From the NCBI GenBank assembly GCA_012295275.1, contig CM022671.1, positions 1,757,832 to 1,821,831 on the forward strand: 64,000 nt of DNA. The letters are read 5' to 3'. Positions within the stretch are counted from its first letter, which is position 1; each line of letters begins with the position of its first letter. The DNA comes from Chrysomallon squamiferum. Its lineage: Eukaryota > Mollusca > Gastropoda > Neomphalida > Peltospiridae. The notes under the pieces are model-generated. The model was not told where the DNA came from and did not search any database. It worked only from the letters and a program-made list of their open reading frames with translations. This document shows positions 1 through 13,700 of the stretch, in pieces. The translations under genes were made by a program, and so were the position numbers.

Positions 1-707
1 CAACTTAATTTACAACTTTAAAAAAACACAACCCCTTTCACAACTGTTTTTATCAGTTTAACTGGTTTGATCAATATAATATTGAAAAATCAAATACCAG
101 TAATGAGCTGTCACTGAATTCAAATATGCCCATATGGGAATAATTTCTTCCCCTCTGCCTTGTAAATTGTATTATTAATAAATAATTTTTAAAAAAACAA
201 AACAAATCCCAACAAACAAATATACAAGAATTACTATTTAATTAAAATAATTATGTCCAAACAAGTAACGTACCATACTTAATAAAATTTTACATTTCCT
301 ATACGGAATAAAATTTACAAGTTCATTGAACTCATAGTTTAGAGATAATAAATGCAAATTAATATTAAGCTTGAAAAATAAAATTAACAAAACCTTAAAC
401 TGCATTAATATTCCAGTATTTCAATTCAAAATATTAATCTTCCTCATTTGAATTTAGTAACTACATTACAAAGAGAGCTATAATTAAGTCAACATCAGAT
501 GAAAGATGAAACCTACAACCTAAGTATTTTGTTATTTTTCAATTAGTAGCAAAAAATGTGTTTTTATATACATTTTCTTCACAAAGTCTATGGTGAACTG
601 GTTAAAGGACAAATCTGTCCAAAAGCTGCAAAAAAGAAGATTAACCCTATGTCCTTTGAAGCCCCAAGTGTATAATTTAGAGGTGATTTAATTCAGATAA
701 GAAATAC
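1..707. other. MED13 intron 5 (left edge), no gene seen
   Basis: The sequence left of the last visible MED13 exon is AT-rich with no convincing further exon. The next MED13 exon should lie beyond position 1. A weak acceptor-like site on the minus strand near 620-650 is followed at once by a stop in the needed frame and was not accepted. Confidence 0.6.
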
Positions 708-1627
708 CTTTGAAAGATGCCTGATGATCTTGTACGAGGTTCAGATGCTGAGGTGTTAGTGTCCATACTGAGGGGTGTTGTTTTATCTCTATACTGGCAC
801 ACACCTGACTCTCTCCATGCAGGAAAAAGTTGAAGCAAAATGAAAGATGAGCACTGAAAATAATAATAATAATAATAATAACTAACAATAACAAAAACAC
901 CACCACTGCCACCAGTAATAGCAATGAAAATAATAATAATATGTAAGAAAATGTTGAAGCAAAAATATTAATAACAAAATATATTTATTTCAGTTATAAT
1001 CATTATATCTGAATGTGCTGGCATGAAGTTAAATGTAAGGCAAAAAAAACAAAAACACAAAAACATTTTGTTAAACTAGCACCGTTTTGAATAAAATTAT
1101 ACTATATTGACAAATAAAAATAAAAAAGCATTTAGAAACAAAATAATGAAACATTAAAAACAAAAATAGAAAAAGAACTAAATAAATAAAGACATTTTGG
1201 CACAGTAGCCTTGTTAGACTAACTGAACACTGCTAGGTAACCGATTATCAGTGACATGTATTAGGTACACGTGTTTCTGTTCAGCAAATTACTCACAAAT
1301 GCAATCCAAGAGAACCACTTCATTTGTCAATATTAAAAAAGGTCATCATGCAGTACAAAGCAATTTTTTATAAACATGTCTCCATGCTTCAAGGCTCACA
1401 TATCATTTCTTTGAATATTTCTTTCCACAGTTACTTTTAATATTAACATTATTTATCAATTCTAGATTTATTGGAGTTTTGGGGGGGGTTAAATTTATTT
1501 TTATTTATTTTGTTTTTTTGTTGTTGTTGCAAGAGCAGTTTTGGGTTGGTTTTCTTCTTTTTTGCATGTGTGTTAAATACAACTTTAAGAGCTGGACTCA
1601 AAGCCAACTGACATTTTCCTTGTACAC

Positions 1628-1662
<35 letters not shown>

Positions 1663-3426
1663 AAGAAAGAATTGTAAAATAATTTCAATTTTACTTTAAA
1701 TTTTAAAAGACTTTTTTATTAAGTTTAATTTTTTCTCTTTTTTTTTCACAACATTTAATTACAAGAAAGTACAATGAAAACTTATTACATCCATTATTAG
1801 GTGAGCTAAATAATAATAATAATAAAAAATAAAGAATATTTAATTTATCTACAACTAATAATTCTTGATTTCTTTTAAATCCATGCAAGAAAGGTAGCAA
1901 AGTTTATAAGAAAAACTGAACACAACAGATCATAATGTAACATAATAATTATAGACCTTATTGTGCATAAAAAAAATCAGTTTTATCAGTTAGTACCTAA
2001 CTTAGGGAGCTTTTTGTTTGTTTATTTATTTATTTATTTTTTTTAATTGTGATTTTGGGAGGCAGGTGGGATCACAGTAACAGTCTTTAATAAATACAAC
2101 TTTAAATTAACATTCATATATCAATTACATGAAACTGTTATGTACTGTAAGCTACTACTATTTCATTAATATGTTTGTTTATTTAACACTACTTTGTATC
2201 TATTAGAGATGGTCTCCATATAGTACATAATACACTATAATAGTAATACAATAGCTACAAGTACTGTTACAACTACCACATTAAGAACTTGACTACAAAT
2301 AGCCACATGTATAAAAAGTTACCGTCTTTCTAACATTTCTAATCTAATAACACTGGTCTTTATGATATAAGAAGATTATGTTTTCTTCTTTTTTCTTGTC
2401 AGTTTTAAGAAAGGATCAAGTATGTCAAAAGATTTATTATCAGGGATCTTATGTAAGGTAAAACAAAGTAGTGAGTGATTCACAAATTAACACCATTTTA
2501 AGTGTGCTGATAAGAGCAGTAATCATCACAGATATTTGACTGGGCTACTCAATGAAAAGAGACCAAACAACAACAAAAAAAAAAAAAAAAAAAAAAAAAA
2601 AAGAAAGTAAAATAATCAATGGAAAGTCTCAATTACTGGTGTTTATTGATTTTTATTAGGTTACAGCAGTGCTTTGACACTAGGATATCAAAGTGACAAA
2701 ACACTGATAAAAATTTCCAACATTAAACACGAACAATATTTCCCAAGTAATGAAAAATATTGATGAAATTATCCATGCATTTTTGAATTAGAAATACATG
2801 CTACGGTAATTATTTTATATGTCTAACGCACTCCATGAACCATCAAAACATTTTCTTTAGACTAGATTTTTTTTCACATTGTTAAATGCTGTGTAAAATT
2901 TTAGAGATGTTTTAATTAAAATAAATTTTATATATGAAATCTTGCAGAGTTCCTGTGAAATTATCTAGGTATAATAATCATCATGGAATTTTAATTTTTT
3001 TCTTTTTCTTTTTCCTAGACATAACTGTCAAGTGCTGTATAAAGTTAATTATTGGAATTTTAATTAATAAAAATTTAACATTCAAAATGTACTTAGTTTG
3101 TATGAAATTTTCTATGTATAGTTATATATATATATATATATATAAAAACCATACTTTGAAAATGTCTGAGATAATTAAGAATTTCTTGTAGCTGTGTTAT
3201 AAGAATGTGGACATCTTGACATTTTGATTACAAAATATTTATAATCTTGAAAATACTTTTTCTTGACAGTATTCTCAGCTAATAACCTGTATAAATCTTT
3301 AAAAGATAATTACTCTATTATAAAACATCAATGATTTAATAATCTGTTTTAAAATAATAATTTTTTTGGAACTTTTTAAAATTTGTTACACTAAATTTTA
3401 TATATTATTTTTTAAAATAAATTTAA

Positions 3427-3457
<31 letters not shown>

Positions 3458-5098
3458 GAAACAATCCAGAAAAGTATATTAGGTTTTAATTTTACTGAAC
3501 ATATTTATCTTTATTCTAATTTTGTTTGTTTGTTTTCTTTTCAATTTCCAAAAAATAATAATACATACAATTAAAATCAGTTACACTCACAAATATAACC
3601 AAATTGCCAAACATATACAATAATAAATTTAAAAAAAAAAAAAAAGAAGCCAAAATAGTGTGTCTATCACAAGGCAAAAGCCATGTACATTATTTAACAG
3701 CAAGGTAAAAAAATTTTAGTAATAGAATCAAAAACAATGTGTGTCAAGTTCTGCATCAAAATGACCTAGTCTCATCTCACCCAAAGATTTAATGATTTCT
3801 AACAAAATCTATGACCAAAGGCTTAGTTTCAAGGAGCAAAATAATAACAAGAAAACCAACAGGGGAAAAAAAAAAAAAAAAAATGTCTAACAACTGGAAA
3901 TATCCTTAAATAAGCTGACTTCAATTTTAGTGTCTTTCAACTGCTCAAGGACATTCAGAACACGGAAGATTTATGTAACTTTCCATGGCAGTGTTTATAT
4001 GAGCTCCACTTGTTACATATGTGCACTGCAATGAGCTTCACCAGTGACCTATACTTGACAGGGTTTACACAGGCTTTATCACTGACCTGTCAAAGACAAT
4101 GTTTACAACAGCTCCACATACACAGCATTTTTATACAAGCTCTACCAGTGACCTATATACAATAAATGACCTGGGGTGTATTGGGATATATAAAAAGCAA
4201 AATATACTTGAGATCCATTCCTGAACTATACCAAAGAAAATTAATATACTGTTTCTACTAGTGCCCTAAACTGGGTTATGTTTAAACGAGCTCCAACAGT
4301 GACCTATACACAAGACAATATTTACAAGCATTCAAGCACATTTTTAGATGAAACTGTACAACTCTCCTGACGTATACATGGTTACACCTAAACATACTGA
4401 GTATGGAATTTGATTGAACAACGATCCCCAAGCATTCAGCAGACTATTCTGCCTTCCAGTCAGCATCAGGCCAACACATGTACATATATATATAAGAATA
4501 ATAACAATGTCAGCTGCATCACAGGGCAGGAACTATTTGAGAAAGCTGACGGATGTGGGGTAAATTTAGTCTGGCAAGGAATCCTGCAAAAGTGATTTTA
4601 AGTTTTCATTAACTTGTTTTTCACCTGGCTTATGATGCTGTGAAAAGAGGCAGATGGAGATTATCATAGGTAATTTGCAAAATTCTTCTTGTTTTTAAAA
4701 TTACAAAGCAGACCCGAAATTTTCCTTTACAACTTCTTTAATTTAAAAAATGAAAAAATGTTTGTATTTTAATGGAATGGTGATCCTATTGTATAATTTT
4801 ATATTTTTGTTGTAAAAGTAATATTTATTATTACACATTATAAAACTTCACTAAAAACAAGAAAAAAAAAAAAAAAAAAAAAATGTTATAATGTTAGAAT
4901 TTATTTATCTTTTCATTTTAGGTTGGTACACATAAAAAGGAAACAAAAAAACAAAACAAATTAATGTCTGCTGTTTGTTATTTTACTTGCCAATGGAAAT
5001 TAGAATTTCCACAAACATGAAACAACATCTACATTTTTAATATCCAGACTTTTTTGCAGACATTAATAATTAGCAAAGATTGCTGTAATTGGTGACTA

Positions 5099-5130
<32 letters not shown>

Positions 5131-5138
5131 TTTATTTA

Positions 5139-5195
<57 letters not shown>

Positions 5196-8100
5196 GAATT
5201 ATAAATTTACAAAGAAAAAAAGAAAAGAAACCAATCATAATGGAGTAAATTAAATTACTTTGTCTGAAATCAAATAATAAAAATTAAAACAAAACAAAAC
5301 AACAAACATTTAAATTACAGCCTGGTATAATAAAAAAAAAAAAAAAATCAATAAAAAAATAATATATGGAATGGTCAACAAATTATTAACAATGAACATT
5401 AAAACTGCTTTTTTTTAAAAACAAAGAGTAAAAACTATTGAAAGGTAAAGGGGAAAAGTAGACACATTTTTATCAAAGAAACAAGATGGCTCCAAGGTCT
5501 GAACTGTGATCACATGACCACAATTAACACAGCCTGGTGTAAATGGTGGACAACCATCAACTGAAAGTCTAGCACAGTCATGATTGATTGTCTGGTATCA
5601 AATTATTGTTGGCTAGCACAGGCCATGTCGGAAATGGCTGTCTTAATGCGCCTTTGGCATAGATAACATTCTCCTGCAGAAGAGCTGTTATTGCCAGCTA
5701 CTGAGCACAGCATTATGCTGATCAGGCACACTTCGCTTGTCTTGTCCATAATTAACTGGAAATGTCTTTAACATTCTCCTCTCTGACCATGCAATTATTT
5801 ACAATTACCATGTGATTAATACAGATTATTTCATTACTTCTGTTATTCACTTCTTCTACTACTATGAATAATAAAAGATTTTTTTTTTTTAAAGCCAATG
5901 GATAATTTATTGAAAATTTTACATGGTTTTAAATACATTTAAAAATTATTTTTGGATTGGGTTTTTGTTTTTTGTTTTTTTATTTTAATGGCATAAACTG
6001 AAAGATAAAATAAATGGAAGAATCCAAAGTGGATTTTTAATTTAAAAGGTATCATTAAAACTGTTTTTCGTAAGATAGCAGGCTAAATTATATAGTGCTA
6101 AAAGCAACACTTACCTTCGATCAGTACTGACGCTGCCATCAAATGGTTGTACAAACCATTTTCCAAGCCTGACAAAGTTTTTTGACAAAAGACATCTGAA
6201 ATACCAGCATTAATGAAATATTTAAAACTTTAACTTTTTAAGCAAATTATAACAAATCATACAAAGTTAACTAGAATCAGTATAAAATTAGTTAGAATTA
6301 TGATTATTTTGTTTATACTTATAAACCAGTATTTTTTCTGTGATTAAATGTGTGTTCACAAATGTTTTAAAGAAATATCATAAATGTAATAAAAATGCCC
6401 TTCAGAATCCATTTGAAATTTAATAACCCCAACAAAAAAATTCCTCAATGCAGACCTATATGTTATTCCTAACTTGATGATGCTTTGATGTAGCTATCAT
6501 GTCAAACATTAATATGCATAAGAGATGTAACATAATCATTTCATTACTGAAATAAATTCTGGCTGTCTTCTTTGTATTACAGTGTGTAAGTGTTTGTTAA
6601 GTATGCTGCAGCTCAGTGATTAGAATGTGGATAAAGGTTCAGAGGATCAATTAACCTTAGTGAACCTGTTAGACTATTATTACTAGTTCACAGGTTTATC
6701 AATGGTCACTGTATATGTTTTCCTTTCTATGAAAAGATGCCTATAAATGATCTTTTCCTGCTTGTTTATCACTATTACGTTGTACAAGAACTATTATGAC
6801 GTATAGCTATCAACAGTTAATTAGAAAATGTGTCACGATGCTGATAAACATTAATTTATTTATTAACTTACCTTTCTATGAGGTTGTGAAGAGCTTTGAA
6901 CAACAGTGTCCTACACTCATAAGACAGGCCAATATCACGATCCTTTTGATCTTTATCCCATGATCCACGTTCAATTTCTAAGAAATAAAAATTAAAAAAT
7001 TATATATTGTTTAAACACAGGTGAATGCAATTAAACTGCTACAAAATTTAAAGAAAGGAACTGAAATAATATAATTTGCACATGTCCTATGAACAGTAAT
7101 ATCTGTGTAACATGAAGACAATATTATTTAATACACAGTGTCTCAAATCTCTTGACACCCAGGAAGAGGATAAATAAAAGCCAGAAAGACTTTTAAAATT
7201 AATTTATCAGTTAGTTTGTCAGACATCCACTGATGTCTGATCCCTTCAGTGCATGATCTTTGCACATTTCTAAGCACTGAACTATTTTTTTTATATAGCT
7301 TCTTGTTTTGTTATCTTTAGCATTGTTCAAGGATTATTATTATAAGTTTCTGATTTAGTTGCTATAATCTAAAAATCTGAAAAATATTAAAACTAATAAA
7401 TGAATGTCAAACAAAAATTATGCTGTTAAATACATGACTTGTTAGTTGAGACATTTTGAGACATTTTGAGACATCCAATGTATTTTATTTTTATATTGTT
7501 TTATTCCATAATTAGGTAATACAAGAATCTTAAAATGTCTAAAGAAAAATGGGATAATATTCATCAGTTATCTTGTAAATTATTGTGACATGAATAATTA
7601 AGTAGCTAATATATAATATTTGTTATTTTGTTATTACTTTGAATTTGTTATTTGTACCATACTTTCTTAGTTTTCAGCTAAGTATAGAAATAGTTTTAAC
7701 AAGGATCATTTGCAATAATCTGATACTGTTATTTAGTATGTTTGTACTAAACATACTAAATAATAATTTGTTACTGTTCTGTACATTTTGAAATTCTGCT
7801 AAATAAAGACATTCTGATAACAAGTAGTCATTTACAGTTAACTTAACATAAATACAGGAAGTTTATCTGAGCTTTTGTCTGTCACGTTCATTTCACTTGA
7901 CATGCTCCTTAACGTAAGGTCAAAAAAAAATCTGATTCAGTCAACTGCTACCAAATTAACAACACAACTGTCAACAACAACAGATATGTCAGCAGATACA
8001 AAAGACAGTTAAGATTTTTCACTACAAAAATGTTATGAGCTCTTGACCTGGATTGTTCTGCAATGTAAGACAAAATAATTGAATGTGAAACAAAAGATTA

Positions 8101-10484
8101 CGCAGGGAGACACAACGTGGAGCAAACAGCCAGTTACATGTAGAGAGCAAACAACCACAGTGCTGGTCTCCTCGTCACACTTGTCAACACCAAACTAGGT
8201 CAACTTGTCCACAAACGGCTAGCCCAGACACCTTGCTCTCACAAAAGATTCTCTTTAATGTGCGGGTCAACAAGAGTTTTGTTACAGCGGTTATCGGTGT
8301 ATCACACTCCATGAAGGAAGCTGAATTCTCAATTCTACTTTTGTTTCACTTTTTAAATTATGCAATTAAAGAACTCAAATTATATCGTTATTTATTACTA
8401 ACAAAAAAACAAAACAAAAAAAGGCCTGACAACAGAAATTATTAAGCTCATCTGGGAATTCATACATAGTTATTAAGTATATAAATTCAGTTTTATTTTC
8501 ATTCTTAATTATTTAATATGTCTGTGCATGTGTGTGTGCACGTGCATGTGTACACATTACATACTTTTATTGTTTTATATATACATATATATGTATTTTT
8601 TTTTCTACTTTTTCTTGACTATTTAAACTTACATTTAAAAAAAATGTATTTGATCTAATAAACTATGAAGAAGTGGAAATGAAAACAAAATAACCACCAC
8701 TGCTTTGTCTGTTTATTAATAATGTAGCCTGCTGTAATTCCGGTAATATAGCCTGAACACTTAACATGATTAATATTATACCCATGTAACCTTGGAGGCC
8801 CTAAAACCAAAACTGCTGGATATTCACCGATACATCTCATGAAGTGTTCATACTCTACATTGCCAAATCAGCTTCAGGCAAATTGTTACACAAAGTGGGA
8901 AATCAAGACAGTAGATGACAACAATTTCTATAAAGCGTATTTTAAATAGCAAACAATAAATCTCTACAGAAATGTTGCTCATATTTTATTTATTCTATTC
9001 AGAAATGGAGTTTGGATTACTGAGATTCAGTTTCTGTTCAAGTAGTAGTAGGAGACAAAGTTTTAAATTATGATTATTTTAGATAATATTTGTTTTTTAA
9101 GTAATTGGTGTTTTTTTTAACATAATTATTTTGTCTAATTAAAATGTTATTCGTTTGCAGTTTTTTCACCCAGCTAGGATGAGTTCTAATTTAATCCTAA
9201 TTTTGTATTTTTTATTGTAATTTTGTGATTAAATTTTAAATTAAGCTAATTAATCTTCATGATTTACCGATTCAAGTATTTCCTTGTGTTTTTTACTGCA
9301 CTAGAATGTTATAAAGAGATCTAAGTTCACTTAGCAGTTAATGTAATATACACAATTTTTAATCAAAAGCTATTATTCTTGTTCTTCTTCTTATTATTAT
9401 TTTGTTCTAATAGCATTTATACCAGATTTCTAAATAAAACAAATACTCTTGTCCTACAAGGTTTACAAGTGTAAACATATAAACAATCCGACCTACTCTG
9501 ATAATTGTAACCACTTGCAATAAACACATGAACAGGTCAAATCAACACAGCAGTGTGTTATTAGGTAACAGTGTATTAGATGTATTATCCCATATTCAAC
9601 TGGTTTGTGCCTTGTTATATTTTAATACACACATTCCTGGATGCAGCTCACAGTGCAACACTGGATGCATGTGATGTTTTCTACTAGTGAGGCAGACACT
9701 TACTGGCAGTGGAGTATGGAACACAGTGTTAGTAATGTGAATTTGTGCACGCCAGAAAAGAGCTTGTTGCTAAGGTCATGTCAGCCATATTTATTCACAC
9801 TATACAGAAAAGGAGATCAGTTACAGGGTAGTAAACTGTTGTTTTTTTTCAATTCAAAGGATTTTTTTAAAGTTTATTTCAAAGACTTTTTTCCTTTGTT
9901 ATTCTTTTTTTTTTTTTTTTTTTTGCTGTAATAAAGTGATGTTCAAACTGGTAAATTAAAAGTTATTTCTCAAGTTTGTACTGAATTAATAACTAAGTTT
10001 ATTTTTTTTTATTATTTGGTTCATCTTAATCTAGAGTTTGCAGTTGTTTACAAATATATAAACAGAAAAAAAAGATTAAATAATAAAAATGATTTTCATT
10101 GTATTATTTAAAATCTTTTAACGAGAATTCTAAAGATCATAAAAGTTGAAAAATTGATACAAAATTTCAAAGCACATGCACAATACATCTGGCTGCATTT
10201 CTGGCCCATCATAAACACTGTATATTCATTTTTTTTTATTTACTCTACTTCCGATGAACTAAAAAAAAAAAAAAAAATGTGGGAGCATTTTACCAGCTGC
10301 TTTTCATTTAATATGTACTTTGTTTCCAGTATCGTGGTTGCCACAAAACAGAATAAATACTTCCTCTGACCCACTACAGTACATATGACTAACAAACCAC
10401 AGAATAAAAATATTTAAAAAAAAAAAAAAAAAAAACATACCACAAAACATTAAATAATGCTGTACAAGAAATTAACCTACTTTT

Positions 10485-10522
<38 letters not shown>

Positions 10523-10705
10523 TAACAATATAAAATAATGAAAACTTGTTGATAAATTGTCATATTATACGAATAAAGTTTTTAGGCTAATTTTTTGCTG
10601 CCAAAATCTTCAAATTTAATGAATAAAAAAAATAATAATAACAATAATTTTTATAAAAATTATATTTATTTATTAATACTGGTATAGAAACAAACCTTCA
10701 ACTAC

Positions 10706-10736
<31 letters not shown>

Positions 10737-13700
10737 AAGGATTGACACAGGGTTACATGAATGAAGCTTTCAAGCCAATTGCTTGTCGCCAACATCTTCA
10801 AATTGATTGCCTTGGAATAGTCCAGTGGCAAGCATGGCTGGCTAAGCTATCAGATCATTGCACTTTCCATTTTGTAAACACACTTCTGAAGCCAGCATGG
10901 AGTTGCTACACATCAGTGCTTAACCAGACTTACACACGCTTTGCGTAATAGAAAACACACACGCATCAACAGCTCACAACAAACCTATTCTAAAATGTTG
11001 AAATATAACGTGTATCATCACAGTTTATAGATGAAAGTGTTTAGTATCTCTTTTTAATAATTAGCTTTCAAGATTTAATGACATAGATATATGTCTTCAC
11101 TAAATACTGCACATTTTAAAATTAATTTAGTATCTGTATCAGTATTTAGTACCAATTACATTACTGATTGTTTTGGGGGTTTTATGCTATGATGAACTGA
11201 ACAGTCATTATCATACTTGCATGCAAGTTATTTTTAACACAATAAGCAGTTTTAAAGTAATTCATTTAAAATTAATGGTTCACAATTTAGCAAAGTTCAC
11301 ACATTTTTATTTGTTTGCCTCGTCAACCATAACTGTTATATTTTATTTTATTCTATCAAATCCTAATAATCTCGTCCTGTGTATCGTTAGATACACCTTT
11401 TTTCTTTCTTATTAATAACACACATGAAAATATTAACTAAAGTTTACAAATGTTACCACCTTCAGAACATGTACCTGTTCTTGACCTATTTCAGTAAAGA
11501 ATTTTTTCTCTTATCAATCCTTTGTAAATCTGTTGTTTGCTATAAAAGCTTTAAAAAAATATAATAATAATAAATAAAATACAGAACTTCTAAAAATTAA
11601 AAAAGTAATCCGTTCAGTCACAGTGTCTGCACTTGTGCAAACACAGTTAACACAAAAAGAAATGGATGCTTTGGATTACATGAAAATTGACAAGGATGTG
11701 AATTCACTAGGAGTCACCATTAAACATCAATAGTTATTGACAGATTCAACAAAATATTCTGGAGCTATGAGCAGATTATTTGTCATTTAAAACACAGAAG
11801 ATCAAAAGGTGTGCTTTGTAGTCAATATTCATGCATGAAACAATGCAAAGAAATAATGTGGAAGTTTGCAGTATACAAAACAATAAAGAATGTGCAGACA
11901 AAGTCTGGTATATTATAAATTTATCCAAGTGACTACAAAAACAAATACACGTAGTAAATGCAATTTCTAAAAAATTTATATCTAGATTTAAGCAAATAAA
12001 CTAACTTGGTGAATTTTATCACAAAACAGCACTTTATTAATGTGCATGTCTTACCTACATTAATTATTTATACAAGTTATGCCTTTAATATACATTCATT
12101 AAATTGAATAATCTATTCATTAAATTTCAAGCAAACAAGAACAATTTCCATCAGAACTATTTTACCTTAAGTTTCTCATTTTTCCCCACCTCCTAATATT
12201 TGTATTAGTATTATTTAGCTTATGTTACAAATATAAATTATGAATATAATTATGTCTTAAACCAGTTTTGTAACATAATTATCATATAGCCATTCTTCAT
12301 GAAATGTATAAAGCATGGACAGCGGCAGTAAAATAGCTGGCGTTTAATAAAAACTTCAGGAAAAGCACTTAACACAGGAAACATGCTAGCTGTAAATAAA
12401 ATGTATGTTTCAAGTTATTTTTAATACTAGTGTTTCCCCTAAGCAGGATTAGGATGATGGCCCACTCTGCTCTTTTTTGGGATTGCCCTTGAACTTGAAA
12501 TTCAGAAAATGCCTGCACTCATTTGCCTAAATTTTCATAAAATGTGCTGATAATTATTGCAATATTGCTTGAAATCAATCTATAATTATCATTTTCTGTA
12601 TACAATATACAAAAGGCACTTTTAAGCACTAATAAAGAAATATAAATGGCACTTTTTAGCACTAATAAATTTGAACAGCACTTTTTAGCACCAATAAACA
12701 AATAGAAATAACACTTTTGGAACCATCAAATATTTACAAAAGTTTAACTATAGGAACTTGTTAATTTTGCCCTTTTGAACAACTGGTAATATGAAAAAAT
12801 ACTCCATCTTCTACCCATGCCCTGCCCCTTTTTCAGGTTTGGGGAAACACTAAATAACTTTTATTATACCTTAACTACTCATTCCTTAAAAATTTAACAC
12901 ATTAAAAGGTATGATCATGAATGTAATACTATTAAACAATGATCATAAATATTAAATGATATGTACGGTTTTAATAATCAGACAGGTGACTATTAAATTA
13001 GTCCATAATAACATATAATCACAACTCTGTGTTTGAATCTGAGGTTTGAATAAACAAAACATTACATACAGGCTGTATTACCTAACATCACATAAAACCA
13101 CAAAAGCCTCACATCCTAATGATCAATGTGAAAACCCATAGATTAAATGCAGAAAGCAGACCATTAATTTAATCAATCAATTCACATTACAGCACACTTA
13201 GAATTGGTTCAGAATTAAAAGTTTAATAATTATTGATAACATACTGTTATTATTATTATTATTATTGGTACTGTCATAATGATTCCAATGTTATATAACT
13301 CTAACAAAGGTAAGGATTCAGTGAATATTATATTCTGAAGCACAGTAAAATGGCTATGCAAGTTTCAGAGATTGTTACACAAAAAGTTTAATGTATTAGA
13401 GAGATTATAACTAATCAAAATTATGAAATTAAAACTACCAGATGAATGATTTTAATTTATATTTTTCAAATATTTTTCAAATTATTTAATTTCTTCAGTT
13501 CATTTCATTTCATTATTTTATTTTTTCAAGAATATTCTTTGCACTTGCACACTTGTGGGACAGATTTTTATTTGTATACATTTATAATGATGTTGTATTT
13601 CTCCAACACTGCCAAAAGGAGTAGTCAATGCTGCTAAAGCCATTTACAGTGATATTTCCTATATTTAGCATTTCTTGTGCCAAATATATTGTTGCACATA

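Larger units (their letters stand above)
854..6114. other. MED13 intron 4, repeat-rich
   Basis: A 5.3-kb intron with no supported gene. It holds poly-A runs near 1632-1660 and 2575-2602, a (TA)n tract at 3122-3145, (AAT)n at 3426-3457, a degenerate minisatellite at about 3988-4345, and joined (AT)n/(ATT)n tracts at 5098-5194. A base-composition island at about 5480-5760 is clearly less AT-rich than its surroundings but has no ORF; it could be an old mobile-element fragment or a conserved intronic element. Short ORFs here are low-complexity by-products. Confidence 0.7.

Noticed and set aside
600-650. Possible sixth MED13 exon on the minus strand (TTTTTTGCAG acceptor)
   Set aside because: In the phase required by exon 5 it gives about ten residues and a TAG, with no similarity to the expected VILCPFGLNGTLTG-type segment.
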